In this document: positions 1 to 15,000 of the stretch, in pieces | How positions within the stretch are numbered: position 1 is the first letter of the stretch | Layout: the number at the start of each line of letters is the position of its first letter | Assembly (NCBI GenBank): GCA_000149265.1 | Contig: CH002714.1 | Coordinates: 1,616,172-1,680,171 of the forward strand | DNA: 64,000 bases | Direction: 5' to 3' | From: Ciona savignyi | Taxonomy: Eukaryota; Chordata; Ascidiacea; Phlebobranchia; Cionidae | The notes under the pieces: generated by a model | Seen by the model: only the letters and a program-made list of their open reading frames with translations | Databases searched by the model: none | Told to the model about the DNA's origin: nothing | Translations under genes and position numbers: made by a program

Positions 1-3000
1 AAACATGCATTCGAAATGTTTTTCAATTTCACAACTTACATGCTGTTGCCCATGACAACGATGGTGAACGTGCCAAGGATCTCACGAAACGGTTGACTCA
101 GATTCAAAGTTATTTAACTATGAAACTAAATAGAAAATGTGCACTCACATTGAAAGGTTTTAAAAGATGCTTGAAACTTGAAGGAGATTTCAAATCTCTA
201 GAAATTCCATTGGTAAGTTGTGCATGGTTATAATTGTTAATTGAATCAGTAGCATGTTGGCCAATCAGCTAGAAAATTCATATTGAAGCCTATCTGTTTG
301 GTGATATTGGGAAGTTTTAAATGCGATAGTCCCAATGCAATTTTATTATTTACAAAGATTTATTTTTACATGTATATCTAATTCTAGCTTTTTACTTTTA
401 TTCTATACTTACACTGTATGTGTATTTATTATTTTGGAAATTAATAATTTATTTTTTAACTTTGCATTTTTACACAGTGTAAAGTAGAGAAACAAAATTT
501 GAACTCAATATCTGAAGTTCTTACTTCTACCACAAGTGCATTGCGCAAAATTAGTGATGACCGTCTGATGGTTTTGTCAGAATTTTTAAAACAAAAACGA
601 CTGGTTGAATGGCTAAGAAATCACATGAAAAGTAAGTGAAGGAATAAAAAAGTAGGCCTATAAGTGTTTGAGTTGATTATTAGTTTGATCTATGACTGAT
701 TGACAAATCTAACTGTAATAGCTAATACACATTAGATGTTATTTATCCTTTATGTTTCAAGATGACCCTTTGTCTGAATCTAATTCTAATATTTTATAAA
801 TTAAACATAATTTTTAACTTGAATTTAATCACTTAGTAAAAGTTGGAATAAACCGACTTCACTGAGTCTTAAAATTCTGACATATATTTTGATACAAATA
901 AAGCTTATCCACTGCTAGAATTGATAAACCAGATCAATATAAATGTGTTTATTACTGAAAATAATGTTTTGTCAGATCTTGGTGAAGTGAAAGTGATGAG
1001 TGATCTTGCAATGATTTCCGCTGGTGAAACTCCTATGGAGGTTGATCGTGTTTCTTGCTTTCTGAGTGCCGCCATAGGATTTGCTCCACTGCTTTTTGAT
1101 CTTCCAGCCCAATCCGGGTTAGATGAACTCCTTAAAGCGTGCGAAGCGGTTTGGAACAATGTTGAAAGAGGATTGGTTAAAAAATGGGTGAGTGAGAGTT
1201 ATATTATATTCATGTACAAAGAGTTTTGCAGAATTTTTATATTTAAAGTAAACTTGGTAATCTTTAATTTTATTTATAATAGAATGTGACAGTAATATTG
1301 GATGAAGGAATATAATGAGTTTTTTATTTTCTTTTTTCTAAATTGAACTTTTTTCTGTTTTTTGTTTGCAATACGCATTTTTTGCATTCGTTTTGGTCAA
1401 TATTTAAAACTAAAAATAGAAAAGTTCAATTATTAAAGGAAGTTATAGATATATAAACTGAACTTGGAAAACACAAAAGTAAAAAAAAACAGTTTACCAA
1501 GGATTGTAATGTACTCTTATTATGTGTATGGAAACGCTTAAAACCAACAATATTCACTTATATTACAAATGTAAAGACTTGGGCACATAGTTTAGTTTAT
1601 TTTTTTGGTCCTTTGTTACAATAAAGAAGAATACAACAATTATTTCAAGTTAAGGAGACAGGATAAAACGGCAAAACTACAGTAGTTAAAACACGTCAGT
1701 GGATAGACACATTACAGGAAAAAAATGACGTGGCTGTTAAACCTTACATTAATAAAAATAAATTTCAACAGAACAATATAAATCAAAATTAACTAATTAA
1801 ATTTTGAAATTAAAAAAAACCTTAAAATAAAATTTCACCAGTGGTTGAAAGTGGTCTTTAACCCTTTTTGGAAAAACATAAAAAATTAATCTCCACTAAA
1901 TTGAGTTAGTCTGCATCATTTTAAAAGAAGTAAAATTCTCAATTGAGTTATGTGTTGGAAATGCAATTATATTTTTAGGGTAAAACACCCAAGAGGAATT
2001 TGTGATAGAACCAGGTTCTATGATGGCAATAAAACATTTTTTATATTGGCAGTTTACTGGTGTTCTTTCGTCCCTTTAAATATAAACAAAAATGAGTAAA
2101 ATATTTGATTCAGTTTTAATAAAAACTGCGATATTAAATTTTAGTATTTGAAATTTGACTATATACATTACCGGTTTAAACCTTTAGTGTTGGTATTACT
2201 ATATTATAGGGAGATAAGATTGTTGTATAAGTTGGAATTATATTAATTTTTATATACAACGATGTTTAAAGATTGTGATTTGTTCATACTTTAGCAAGAA
2301 ACAGCCAAGCACTTGGGAGTGGTTGAAAACTGTCAAAGATTTACACGGCTCCGTGGAAAAGTCATCGCTGACTAGAGCCCAGCAAATTAATGAGAGTGGC
2401 ATCTATAAAATATTTGGAGAAGCAGAGCAAATACCAACATTGGATAATTGTCTTAAACTCGTCATTCCAAAACAAGCTGGAAAAAATAACGAGCAAAGAG
2501 GTTGACCAGATTGTATTTGCGACATCTAATATTAACTATTTATTTGTAGATACTCTAGCAATATGAAGCTGAATTCACTTTTTTTTTAACTTGGTATTAT
2601 TATGGTTCAAAATATTGTTGTGTGGATATTATTATTATTATTCCGCAGATGAGATTAACATGTCGCTGCGTGATCTGCGTGACCTGCAATCTCGGTTAAT
2701 GTTGATTGCCGGGGAAGCAGAGAAAGGAAAACAGGACGTCCTAAAGTTTGTTGACATTTTATCCAGTGTGGAGAACCTTGCCAAGGCATACATTCAGCTT
2801 AAATCTTCAGGCTGCTTGCTGTTTAACAAGTGGAAAGCTCATATAAGGTATTAATGAACTTATTTGGGAGCAATGGTAAAATAACAACAATTTTTTTTGT
2901 TTCCAGATGCTCAGGAGGGAGCGCTTCAGATAAGTTGAGTGTGGAAGTGTTTTTTGATGAAACTAGTCCTGCTATCACAAGCAGGGAAGATTTGATACCT

Positions 3001-6000
3001 GGAACTACAAGTCTCACCAAAGTGCTCCATGATGTTCACACCAGGTAATTTTAAACTTAGTTTATATTCAATGAAACCAAATATCTTGCATGTTTATGAT
3101 CCATACTTAACAAATGTGAACTCTTTTTCAGATGGATGAACTACTTAAGTCAGCAAAGGAATCAGCACTACCACCTCAACTACTACAACATTCACCAGCT
3201 TACTTATCTGTGTAAACAACTTGCATACAGTGCCGATATTGATGACTTTGCCGACCAAGTGTATACACTGCTAGCATCTGTGAAGAGAAACCCCACATTT
3301 GATGAGTTGATTGATTTGCTGGATGAAGCAACAAGGGCGGATGCTGTAGAACGGGATGAATTAATTACTGAAGGTTTGTCTAACTTCTTGTTGGGAACTC
3401 GGATGCTTGTAAGTTACTGGATATTCGTATGAACAATTTCCTAAAAAGAGGGAATATGTATGATAAAACAATGAAATCACTTTACTCAAATTTACAACTT
3501 ATGTTTCCTTTTGACTTGATTTAGGCTTTAAAGACAAAATGATTTTCGAACAGCACATTTTATTTATGCTTGTAATTTTTTAAAACAGCAAAAGTGGGAT
3601 TAATCAGTGTGTGTTAAGTGTTGAGGCACCCTGCTTAGGAAACACAGGATTAGATGTTGTCATATAAAACATTACAGGAACTCTTATTATTTTTTTTTAG
3701 AAAATGTAAACATTTCGAAGATCCAGAGAAAAAAGAAAGTGGTAAGGCAGCTTGCACAGCTTGATATGTCGGAAAACATTGCAAAAGCTGCTGTGCAGTC
3801 CGTAAAAAACATGGATATTGATGAATGTTACTTGTGGGCACTTGAAAATGAAAATGAAGATGAATCAGTTATGAAACTTGTGGCATTATTTGATGAAGAA
3901 GTTGGTAAGATTAAATGTAATAGCTGTAGAAATTGAACCATTGTCATGATTAATAAAAAAATGGTAATCATTTTTAGGTTTTCTATTAAATAACTGATTT
4001 AATGTATGAAAATTCATGTTTTTACCAAAAATAATCTGCAAATACGCATTTTTAGGATTTGAGGCTAGGGGAAACAATGTCAATGTTGTTCAAAGTGTTT
4101 TAAATGACCGGTCAACATTGTCACTCGAAGAAGTCATTGAGAGAATTCAAAATGACTTGGAGCAGACCAACGATGAAGACAATAGTGTTGGTAGAACTGT
4201 GAAAACTGTCTGTGAGCGCTATCTAGGTGGAACAGCGGTAATTTACAACATTTCTATTCTTGTGTTGGTTTACTGTAAATTGTTATAAGTATCAAAAAAA
4301 TTATCTGGAAAGTTTTTTTTTTATAATTTTTTTATAAAGTATTTTGATTTGTATTCTAGGTAACATCAATGAACAATTGTATGAGTATTGAGCATATGGG
4401 AAAATTTCTATCCATGCTAAGTGAGAGCAGCAAGCAAGCATCAATTCTTGATCGAATTTTAACAGAGCATTTAAAGGCTGGTCAACCAAACCTTATGATA
4501 TGCAAGCCTGCTGATGTGTGGCAAATAATACTATCCATCTACGCTCACTCCCCTGACTTATCTCTTCCATCGGCAAGTGAAGTGCTTGTTTGTAGCCAAT
4601 CCACAACCGCAGAAGAAGTGGAACTTTTCCTGAGAAGAGCGATTCAGGATTCAGGATTTAACAGTAAGCAATGGCACATTGTTATTACAATTTATCATTT
4701 TTTAGAATAATTATCAGATATTAGGGTTTTCTTTATCTGAAGACTTTCAAAGGGAGCCTAAAAATCAAATTTTTAAACTACTTAAATAAAGAAACTTTAA
4801 ATTAGAAATATGTTTAATAAAAAAAATGTATATTTGATTTATAATTATCATCACTTCTAACTAATTTTTAATTAAAAATGTATGAATAGAAGTCATTTTG
4901 TTTCACTGTGTAAACTTTTCGATTTGCCAGAAAAAAAAAGCGAATTATTTTGTTAAGGTATAAAATTTAAATCTTAATTTGGGAATGGGCAACCCTATTA
5001 AATATTCCATTTTCCTTCTTTTTTAGATCAACTGATTTACTGTCTCGCTTGCGCCGACCAATTGACCTTTAATATTTCTCGGGAGACAGAGAGGTTGTTT
5101 CAAATGTTGTCACAGCAAGCAGATAAAAATGCTGAATATCGATTAATCATTCTTACCAGCGTGCAACAGCATTATTTGACATCTTGTTTTGATGAGGTGA
5201 AGTGGCTAACATCGGATAAAAATAAACCAAGAACATATATATCTATGTATCAATTATCAATTAGTTATTTTAAAACTTTTTAGCCTAAATTTAACTGCAG
5301 TCTGATAACCACTTCAAATATCATACGTCAAAAAAGAAAAATTTTCCAAAACAATAAAATTAATTTATTCTGATCATCAAAACTTGTGTCTTACATTTTA
5401 GCACCAAGTGGATGCTAAGTTTCCAATGCTCAAGACAAAACTCGAAACTTATGTGAGAAAGCATCTATCTGTAGCTGATGTGGTTGAAAGTGCTTCTACT
5501 GTAGATGCGGACCATAGCTCTGTTCGTGTAGTTTACTCTGAAGAAGCAGGAATGGGTAGAAAAATTATTTACTGGAATAAAATAAACATGTTAAACATAC
5601 AGACATTGCTTATTTTTTACTTCTGCTGCATTTTTAAAGGTAAATCGCTGTATGTGGCTCGCCGACGGTCAGAACTCACCAATCAATTTGAAGGAAATGT
5701 TTACTGGCACTCAACTACAATCAGATTCCTTGAAAAGTCTATTAATATTGATGATGTTGTTGCCTCTTTGCTGGAGTCCAATGAGATAGTATCAAACATG
5801 GAGCCTCATTTTGTCCACATTGACATTACTCCATCAGTGAGTTAGTTATTTATTTACTGCAATATGCGATAGTTGTGCATTTTAACTTAATCCAAAAAGC
5901 TTAAAAGAAGGTTGTGTTTTCCCTATTACATACATTTAATGTTTACTGTTTAAGCAAAATGGATAAATAAAATTCCTCCAGGTGCAATTTGGAGTACATA

Positions 6001-9000
6001 AGTTTCTGTTTGATCTTATCATACTCGGGAAAATCACAGATGGCCTTGGAAGAATTTGGCGACATCAACCCCAACACTTTTATATCATAGAGTATACCAT
6101 ACCCAAGAGCAAGGTAACCACTAACTTTTCTTTGTTTAAAGTCAGTACAGCAATACACAGACTAAAGGCAAATTGCTTTTTAAAATATTTTTTTTCACCT
6201 TGTTTTGGCGTTTATTTGCAGCAATGTCTTGTTATTACCTTCTGCAATTAGTATTTCTTACCAGTGTTGCCATGGATACTATGTCTCTAATATTTTTTAA
6301 TAGATGTATTCAAGATCTTTAATAGAGAGATTTCGTTTCTAATATGGTTCCATTCTTAAATTATAAAAGTATTAATTCTAATATTAGAATACAAGATGAT
6401 CTTCTCACAAAAATGTTTTATCAGGGAATGGCTTCATACACTAATATTCTTGGACTTTTACCATCGGTCACCTGCCTATCTCCAATGCAAGTAAAGGAGC
6501 ATTTGGACAAGAAAACACCTGCACAAGAACTTAAAGAATTGGTCATGATTGATACTGAATTACTGATGAGTCCTACTTACCAACGACCTTACCAATACCT
6601 CCTAAAATATGCTGATAAAGAAGATCTTGATGAGTTTCTTTACCTCCAACCCAGGCCAAATGCACAAGAATTTCTTGACACTATGCTGAAGTTTTGCAGC
6701 ATCACTGACCCTTCATGGCTGGAACTCAGCCACTTCTCCCGCTTTCTAAATGTTCAGTTAAATGACTGTGAGAAATCTGTCTTCTGCAACCCTGAACTCA
6801 CTGGACCATCACTTAACTTTGATGCTGGCATGTCAGGATTTAAAAAGTTTGTGGTACGCTTTATGATTCGGATGTCACAGGATTTTGCTACTCCCTCCTT
6901 GTCCTCTAACTTTGACGAAGAGGAAATTGATGAAAACAATCTCTTTGAACTCCATCAACTGAGAAGGAAATGGGAAACAAATCTTCACCCATACATGTTT
7001 TTCAATGATGACCGATTCTCCATGTCATTTGTGCATTTCAACATAGATGCCCAAGGTTCTCTTTGTCATCCTGTTACAAACGAAGTTATTCAAAGTGCTG
7101 TAATGACAAACTTGTTGTTTCGAGGTTTAAACAAACAAGGTGTGGACCTTCAACAAAACTTTGATTTATTGACACGCGAAAATAAACTTGCAACGCTGTG
7201 CAATGTGTTTGGCGTTCAAAACGTGTTTGATCCAGACAAAACATATGAGTTGACAACTGACAATGTGCTAAAGATGTTAGCCATCCACATGAGGTTCAGA
7301 TGTGGCATTCCCGTTGTGATCATGGGGGAAACAGGATGTGGGAAAACAAGGATGGTGGAGTTCATGAGTAAGCTCAAAGCCGGAGATGTGAACCAAGAAA
7401 GGAAAGTGAAAAACATGGTGGTGGTAAAAGTTCATGGAGGCATAACTGTGGCAGTTATCCAGGATAAGGTCAGAGAAGCAATTAAATTAGCTGAACAAAA
7501 TAGTGAAAATGGTCTAGAAACTGTCTTGTTTCTTGATGAAGCTAATACAACTGAGGCAATCTATGCTATTAAAGAAGTTGTGTGTGACGGAACTGTACAT
7601 GGCCAATCGTTTGTTGGCACAGGTTTGAAGATAGTTGCAGCATGCAACCCATACAAAAGGCATTCGGAAGAAATGATTAAAAAGATGGAAAAATCTGGTC
7701 TTGGATTTCATGTCAAAACACAAGATGTTACTGAAACTTTTGCTGGAATTCCAATGCGACATTTGGTTTATAGAGTTATATCTCTTCCTCCAAGTATGCA
7801 ACCATTAGTTTGGGATTTTGGTCAACTTAATGCAGAAACAGAGGAAATATACATCCATCAAATGGTATGTAAACTACAGAAGGATATTGAACAGTCTAAG
7901 TTAAAAAGTTTAAGCAACAACATGATTCAGATCATTACCAAGGCTTTGGTGAAATCTCAAGCTTACATGAGAAAACAAGCAGATGTTTGTAGTTTTGTCA
8001 GCCTTCGGGATGTAGAAAGAACCATACAGAGCTACAAGTGGTTTTATTAGCAACTTCAATCTCTGAGTCCATTAATTGACAATGAAAAGATGAAACTGAA
8101 CAAACAATCCAAGCCATTGGCTAACGAGTTACGTGCAGTAGTTCTTGCTCTAGGTATGTGTTACCATGCTACACTCAGTGATCGACAACAATATCGTCAA
8201 TCTGTATCAAACACAATTCAAACAGCTGGAGGTGTGCTAGATGATATCACCATGTTACATGAAATTATTGCATGTCAAAATGTTTTCATCAATGCAATCG
8301 AAATGGAAAAAGACATTGCCCGCAACGAAGCTCTGAGAGAAAATGTGTTCATGATTATAACTTGTGCGGAGATGCGAATTCCTTTGTTTCTTGTCGGAAA
8401 ACCTGGCAGTTCTAAGTCACTGGCAAAAACCATTGTTGCCGATGCAATGCAAGGTCGGAATTCCAGAAATGAGTTTTTTCACAAATTGAAACAGATTCAA
8501 GTGTTCTCCTTCCAATGCAGTACTGTGTCCGATGCAGCAGGAATTGAAATGCTTTTCTCTCAATGTGCTCAACTTCAAAAAAATCAAGATTTGGACAGAT
8601 ATGTGGCAGTGGTTGTTCTGGATGAAATAGGACTTGCAGAAGACTCCCCGAAAATGCCGCTGAAGGTTCTTCATCCTTTGTTGGAAGTTGGTTCAACTGA
8701 AACAATAGGAATGGAAGTTCCAAGTCATAACAAAGTGGGATTTGTCGGGATTTCCAACTGGGCGCTAGATCCTGCTAAAATGAATCGAGGAATTTTTGTG
8801 ACAAGAGGAGATCCAACAAAGGATGATTTACATGCAACAGCAGAAGCCATTTTTCAATCTGACAAGGGAAAAATTGGCGAAGTTAACAAATCTGTTAAAG
8901 CACTTACATCAGCTTACTTGGAAATCTACAGAAAACAAGACAAGGAGTTTTTTGGCCTTAGGGATTACTATAGCTTACTGAAAATGATGTTTTCTTTGGT

Positions 9001-12000
9001 ACTTCAAAATGGAAACATTATGGTAAGTGACATAGCTCCTTTGGTTATCAGAAATTTTAGTGGAAGTTCAGTATCTACCTGGGATGTATTTGAGAAACAT
9101 CTGTCGAAAGTGCATGAGCAAGTACACAGGCCAAGAATGTCAGTTGAAACTTTAATCCAAAACAATTTGAAACAGGCATGTGATAGTCGGTTTCTTCTTT
9201 TACTAACGAAGCAATATTCAGCCGTCAGCCTGCTGACTCGTGTTATGGGTGATCTTAAAGATTATCAAGTGATCTTTGGCTCAAGTTTTCCAAGAGATCA
9301 TGACTACACCGAGGTTTGCCGTAACATCAACAGGATTAAAGTTTGCATGGAGTCTGGTCGAGCAGTTGTGCTTTTAAATCTCCGTGATCTATATGAATCC
9401 CTCTATGATGCACTTAATCAACACTATGTGACATTTGCTGACCAGCGCTATGTAGATCTTGGGTTGGGAGGACATCGTGTAAAATGCAGAATAGCAAAGA
9501 AGTTCAGACTGGTGGTGATTGAGGAACAGGACATTGTTTACAACGAATTTCCAATTCCACTGATTAATCGATTGGAAAAACATGTCTTTGACATGCAGAG
9601 TATTCTGTCTGATCCACAAATAAATCTGTTTAATCGATTAAAAGAATGGGTCGGTCAGTTTTCTAAAATCTCTGGTACCAACAACCCAGAAAAGTCATTC
9701 ACAGAGCCCGATGCATTCACAGGTTACCATCATGATACTGTTGCATCAGCTGTGCTAGCAACTGAAGCAATGGGTGATCAAGACGAAACTACATTGTTTC
9801 ACAATGTTCAAAGAACTCTTTTACAAAGTGCTTCTATGGATGCTATGTTCAGGCTACCAAAATCAAACCTAAGCAAGAGATGTGCGGCGTTGTTTGACAT
9901 ATACTCTGAGGAACAGCAGCATGACAGTTTGAGCATGTTGTTAGCAAGAGAAATGGAAAAAAATAAACTTGGCGAAATACATGTCTTTGAAATTTCATCC
10001 TATTCTCAAATTCTTAATGAACAAGACAGGCTTAAACTGGAAGATCAACTAGATTTGCCAAAAAATCGAATCATGTTATTGACTTTGGAACAGTTTCAGA
10101 GTGAGAGAGAATATTCTGGAAGAATTGATGAATTCTTCAACTTTGCATTCCGAAGTGAGGCTGCAAACACAAGCTCCGCTTTTGTTCTGCTTATTCAATG
10201 TCCACAAGTGCAACAGCACAGCAACCTGATTGCATGTGCGAAATATTGTGCAATGAACAAGGTTAAGGAAGCAAAAGCACAACTGGAAAATAGGAATTCT
10301 TCTGTAATCATTGCATTTCTCTTCACATTAGAAAGACAAACTGGAATAACAGGAACTAACAAATCATACACCAGTTTCCACAGTCAAGAATGCGATACAG
10401 TGTATGTGGACGAACTACGGCCGGGAAGAAATTATATTGCATGTGCCTCAAAGTTCAGAAACCTATCAGTCTTGAATGTTCTGCAGGGTAGTTTGGAATT
10501 GGGTGTGCAAGATATGAATCAATCAATATCTATGCAAAACAGCCCAGTGTTAGACATTCATCGCTTGATAAAAGACAGTATCCCACAAGCAGTTGCAAAA
10601 CTTCAGAACAAAGAAATTTCTATGACCAGAAACAGAGTAAAAATTCTGCAACTGCTTAAAACTACACAGACCGGTGGGCCGTTTTTTAGTATTCTGTCCA
10701 AGCATATTATTTACCTTATGGAAAAAAGGGAAAAATCAATGGAAAATGATGACTGGGTTGTGCAAGAAGCTTGTTCTCCGCATGCATTACAGGAAGGTGG
10801 AACATTTCGCAAAACCTTGTGGCTTAAACTAAAAAACTTGGTGTCAACTGCCATTGCTGTCATCATACGAATTACAGATGGTGACAACAACTTGAATTTG
10901 CTCAGTCAGGACAATAAAGCATCATTAAATCTTTGGCTAGAAACATTTCAGAGCCCTTTTATAACTAAGGGATTATCTTGGCCCAGATATGATAAGAACT
11001 TGAACTTAATTGTGAACTCGCAAAAACGATTCAACTGTAGATTTCCTTTTAGTGGAAGGATTACAGAGGAACTGGTTAACAGCTGGAATATTCTAAAAGG
11101 AACCAATGACATGCCAGTTGCATTTTTCGATAAGGTGTCTCATTCCCAGCTTCAACCCATACTTAACGCAGCAGCAGAAACAGACACATTAAACAATGTT
11201 ACGTGTTTTATAAGCGATTTGACTCACATTCTATACAAAGTGGATGCTTCTATGGAAGAATATGAAGCAGTTCAAAAATGCATGCTTGCACTGTTCAGGG
11301 GTTACAGAAATAAACATGGTCCAAAACACAATGCTGTGCTTGAAGCTTTTGTTTTATTCATGGAATCAAAAACACACCTAAAAAAGTTATCTGAGGTCCT
11401 GGAGGTTCAGCCTAAAATTTTGCAGGATGTTGATATTTGGATTGAAGATCAGACAAACCAAGACACTTTTGTTGTTGCCACATCTGCATTTGATTCACTT
11501 GTGAAATATCTTGAGGATGGTGCACCTAAAATTGACAAAGTCGATTTCTGTGAAAATTGGAAAGATGTGGTGTCAAAAGCTAAGCACGTGGCTGAGGCAA
11601 TTTTGTTATACAAATCTACATCCCCCCAACTAAAAGAATCCTGGAAAAGAATTGTGTTCGTTCAAATGTTTTTGGAGCAGCTTGTGCCAAATGCTTCCCT
11701 ACCTGAAACTGCTCAGAAATATTTAGCCACACTTGCACCTTTGGCTAGACGATTATGGACTGGGGCCCGAACCATTCAAGATCTATCTGACATTCGTTTT
11801 CTGAATATTTTGACAAAAACTTTACAAGGTTGCCTGCAAGAAATAAAGTTAAAACTTTTGTGCTCATGGGAAAAACTACAATGCAGAGTCTGCAAAAAAG
11901 ATAAATTGGTGAACCCAGTAAAGCTTCCTTGTAGGCATTACATTTGCCAAGCATGTGTTCCATTGGGAAATCCTGAACAAAGCTGCCCTATTTGCCGTAA

Positions 12001-15000
12001 GAAGATTCCCCCAAAACTGGGAATTGCAGCCTGTGGCATTGCAGCCAGATGACAGAAAAGTGCTTGATCATTTCGAAGTAGCTTGTCAAAGCTTCTTTTT
12101 GGATTACTTGTCTACTCTATGCTTTCCCAGCACACAAACAGCCGATGAGGAAATTGCACAACCACCTGATGAAAAAGTGATCTATGCTCTTGAAAAGCTT
12201 GTTATTTGCGACAACACCACACAAACTATTTCACCAATTCGCAAACACTTTGACCAAACACCAACAGCGCGATCATTCATCTTACAGCTCCTTCTACGTT
12301 GCAACCGTCAGTCTGTTCTACACCACCTTGATCTTCACTTTCAAAACATGGCCAATATTGTTGATAAAAAATCTCTAATGGATGTTTACACCCAGTGTTT
12401 GCAAGATATGAAACAAACATGTGCAACTACGAATTTACCCGGACAGAGAGTAAGTCCAGTTTATGCAGCTGATCTCTTTAATGAGTGCACAGAGTTGTGT
12501 ATATATGCAAACAACTTCAGTCAAGTAATGCATCTTGATCTCTGCGCAAAATTGAAATTTGTTTCAAGGGTTGTTGTTGATTGCATTTATCAAGTGCAAT
12601 CTAAAACGAATGTAAATGATTTTAAAAATTACCAAGATATAATAACTTTTGTTGGCAAAGTGTGTGCAAATTGCAAAAATGTGAAATTTCTAGTTATGAA
12701 GCAATACATTGTTAAGACACTCTGTCGGCGTTATGGAATGGATGCATTCAACCTCATGCTTGAAAATGATGGATACAGGACTTCATTGGTTCCACAAAAT
12801 CTAATACCAGCTCAGGATGCAGTGGGGGAAGACCTCTATATACACTCGGATCTGCTTGTCTTAACTGGTGATGTCTACATCCGATCAAAGGCCATTTTCA
12901 TGGATATTGCTCAGGAGGAAGACTTACCAAAATTTTTCAAAAAAATTGTTCATGAAATTCAACAAGCTCCTGACAGCATATTTCAAATTATGCTTGCTTT
13001 ATCTGTTTGGACTTCATGTGGCAGTCTAGCAAAGGAATTGAGGAAACAAACATATGGCTACATCACTGCAAAACTTCAAACTCACTTAGCTGGAAAAGTT
13101 AACCAATTTTTCTTTGGAAGCTTGGCTGAACAAGGCATGGATGAATATTACACTGAAGAACACACGCCACAAATTCAAAGCAAAATCTTTCAGCTGGTTT
13201 CTCTTATTGGTGCGTCTCTGTTAAGCCACAAAGTTGGTATATTAACAAATTTGGCAGAGATCATAAACAATCCAGAAACCATTGCAACAGTATTCTTACC
13301 AACAATGCCTGCTTCTAACTTCTTCGAAGTTAAGAATGTGATGATGCTTGAAAGATCACACAATACATCCCCGAAAGCGTACCAATGTCCAAATGGTCAT
13401 GTTTATTTTATTGGTGAATGCACAAATCCTGTGCAAGCTGGGAAATGTCCAGAATGTGGAAGTGACATAGGTGGACAGAAATATGGCTTGTTGCATGCTG
13501 GAAACAAGGCTGGTGAGCTAACAGAGGAATCACAAGCTGGTTATTTACTTAAAGATGCCAGCAAATGTACCCCACCTACTCCTGAGCGGAAACTAACAAA
13601 GCTGTCAGTTTCTGCACTAAGGATTTGCCTACATTCTTGCTTATTGATTGCAAGCAAAAAGCATGATCTACATAGGTAAGGTATTTTTTTTATAAAGCAG
13701 TATTTTAGATTTAATTTATTCTCTTTAGGGTTTTAAAAGTTGAAAGCCAAGCAGCTGTCAATAGTTTTCTTTTGCGCCACATTCAGAATGACATGATGAA
13801 TCTTGCTACTTGCCTTGGAAGAAGCATAGATGATGCACATATCTTGATGCACCAAATTATCCACAAGTTTAGAAATTACAAAGTATGTACCAATCATCAT
13901 GATTAGCTTCGGTTTGTGTATAACTCAATTCAATGGTATATCATATTCGTAGTATTTAATATATTATCTATGTATAAATTAAATTTGGGGTGGTGAGAAA
14001 ATCAACATTTACAAAATATGACAGGATAACAACCAGAACATGTCGCTAAGGAGCATGGCTGCAAGAGAACAATGGGAAGATGAGTTTCAGAGACAGTTTT
14101 TCTCCCTTGCTTTCCAAAACGCTGACACATTGTTAAACGAAGGCCAAGCTGTGATAGTACAAGCTGGAAATTTTGCTGAAAAGCCTCTTCAGAGGTAAGA
14201 TGGTTTAATTATTAATCTGAATTTCTTAGAAAATTGGTCAGTTAGTATTATTTTACGATGGTAATAATAGTTACAAACATTCTTTCATATGTTTAATAGA
14301 CTTGTTTACGAGTTAAACGAGACACGGCACTTTGACTCTGGGATTGTTGAATGGAACTGTCCAGCTCTATGGAGTTATCGGATCCATGTAGATATGCAAC
14401 ATGTTCGACAAAAGCTGGAAGCTGTGGATGAAAGAGTTGGGGGTATTATAATACTTTTAAATGACCTTGTTTGCCTTTGAAATATATATCTTTTGGTATA
14501 TTTTGCTTTGCCAGTTTTATACATAATTTTTTAAACTAATATTTTGATTTAACAAGCAATAAAATAATACTACATTTTACATCTGTTCTAAGGTGATGGG
14601 TCAATTCTAAAGGTTTTGCTAAATGTTCAACATTTGGATCTTCTGCATCATCTGTGCGATGTTCTTAGAGTTCAGAATATGTTCATAGCGAAGTAAGTGT
14701 AAAAATTGTCACTTCTATATTCTATGTATAACCTGATTTTTTGGTTTTAGGTATCAACAGAAAATTGATGTTGGAAAAACAGAAAATATAACTTTGCAGC
14801 AGTTCATGGAAGATGACGAAAGATACATTGAGGATGATATTGAACTGTACATTGCAATTTGGAACAAAGTAACGATTGGCTTAGACTAATATTTGTACCA
14901 ATGTAAAAACATTCTAGTTACCACTAGTTTTTAAAATAATTTATTTTTCTCTTTGACAGTTTTTTTTTTCAATTCTAATAAAAAGGCTCTAATTTATACT

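Noticed and set aside
6222..6251. Micro-exon of RNF213 after tatttgcag
   Set aside because: The frame reaches a stop within nine codons and no donor is evident; an acceptor nearer 6326 joins the giant exon in frame. Not excluded entirely.
8036..8050. Tiny intron removing the TAG (gtggttttattag)
   Set aside because: It would be about 13 nt, too short for a spliceosomal intron, and the residues on both sides fit the family in the same frame without a cut.
8412..8723. Minus-strand ORF of 103 codons opposite RNF213
   Set aside because: It is the antisense shadow of the second AAA+ module and resembles no protein family.
11997..12049. Mini-intron (gtaagaag ... ttgcag) to explain the RNF213 frame switch
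   Set aside because: Joining the GT at 11997 to either nearby AG brings in a stop codon, and it would cut off the spacer that matches the family length once a single base is removed.
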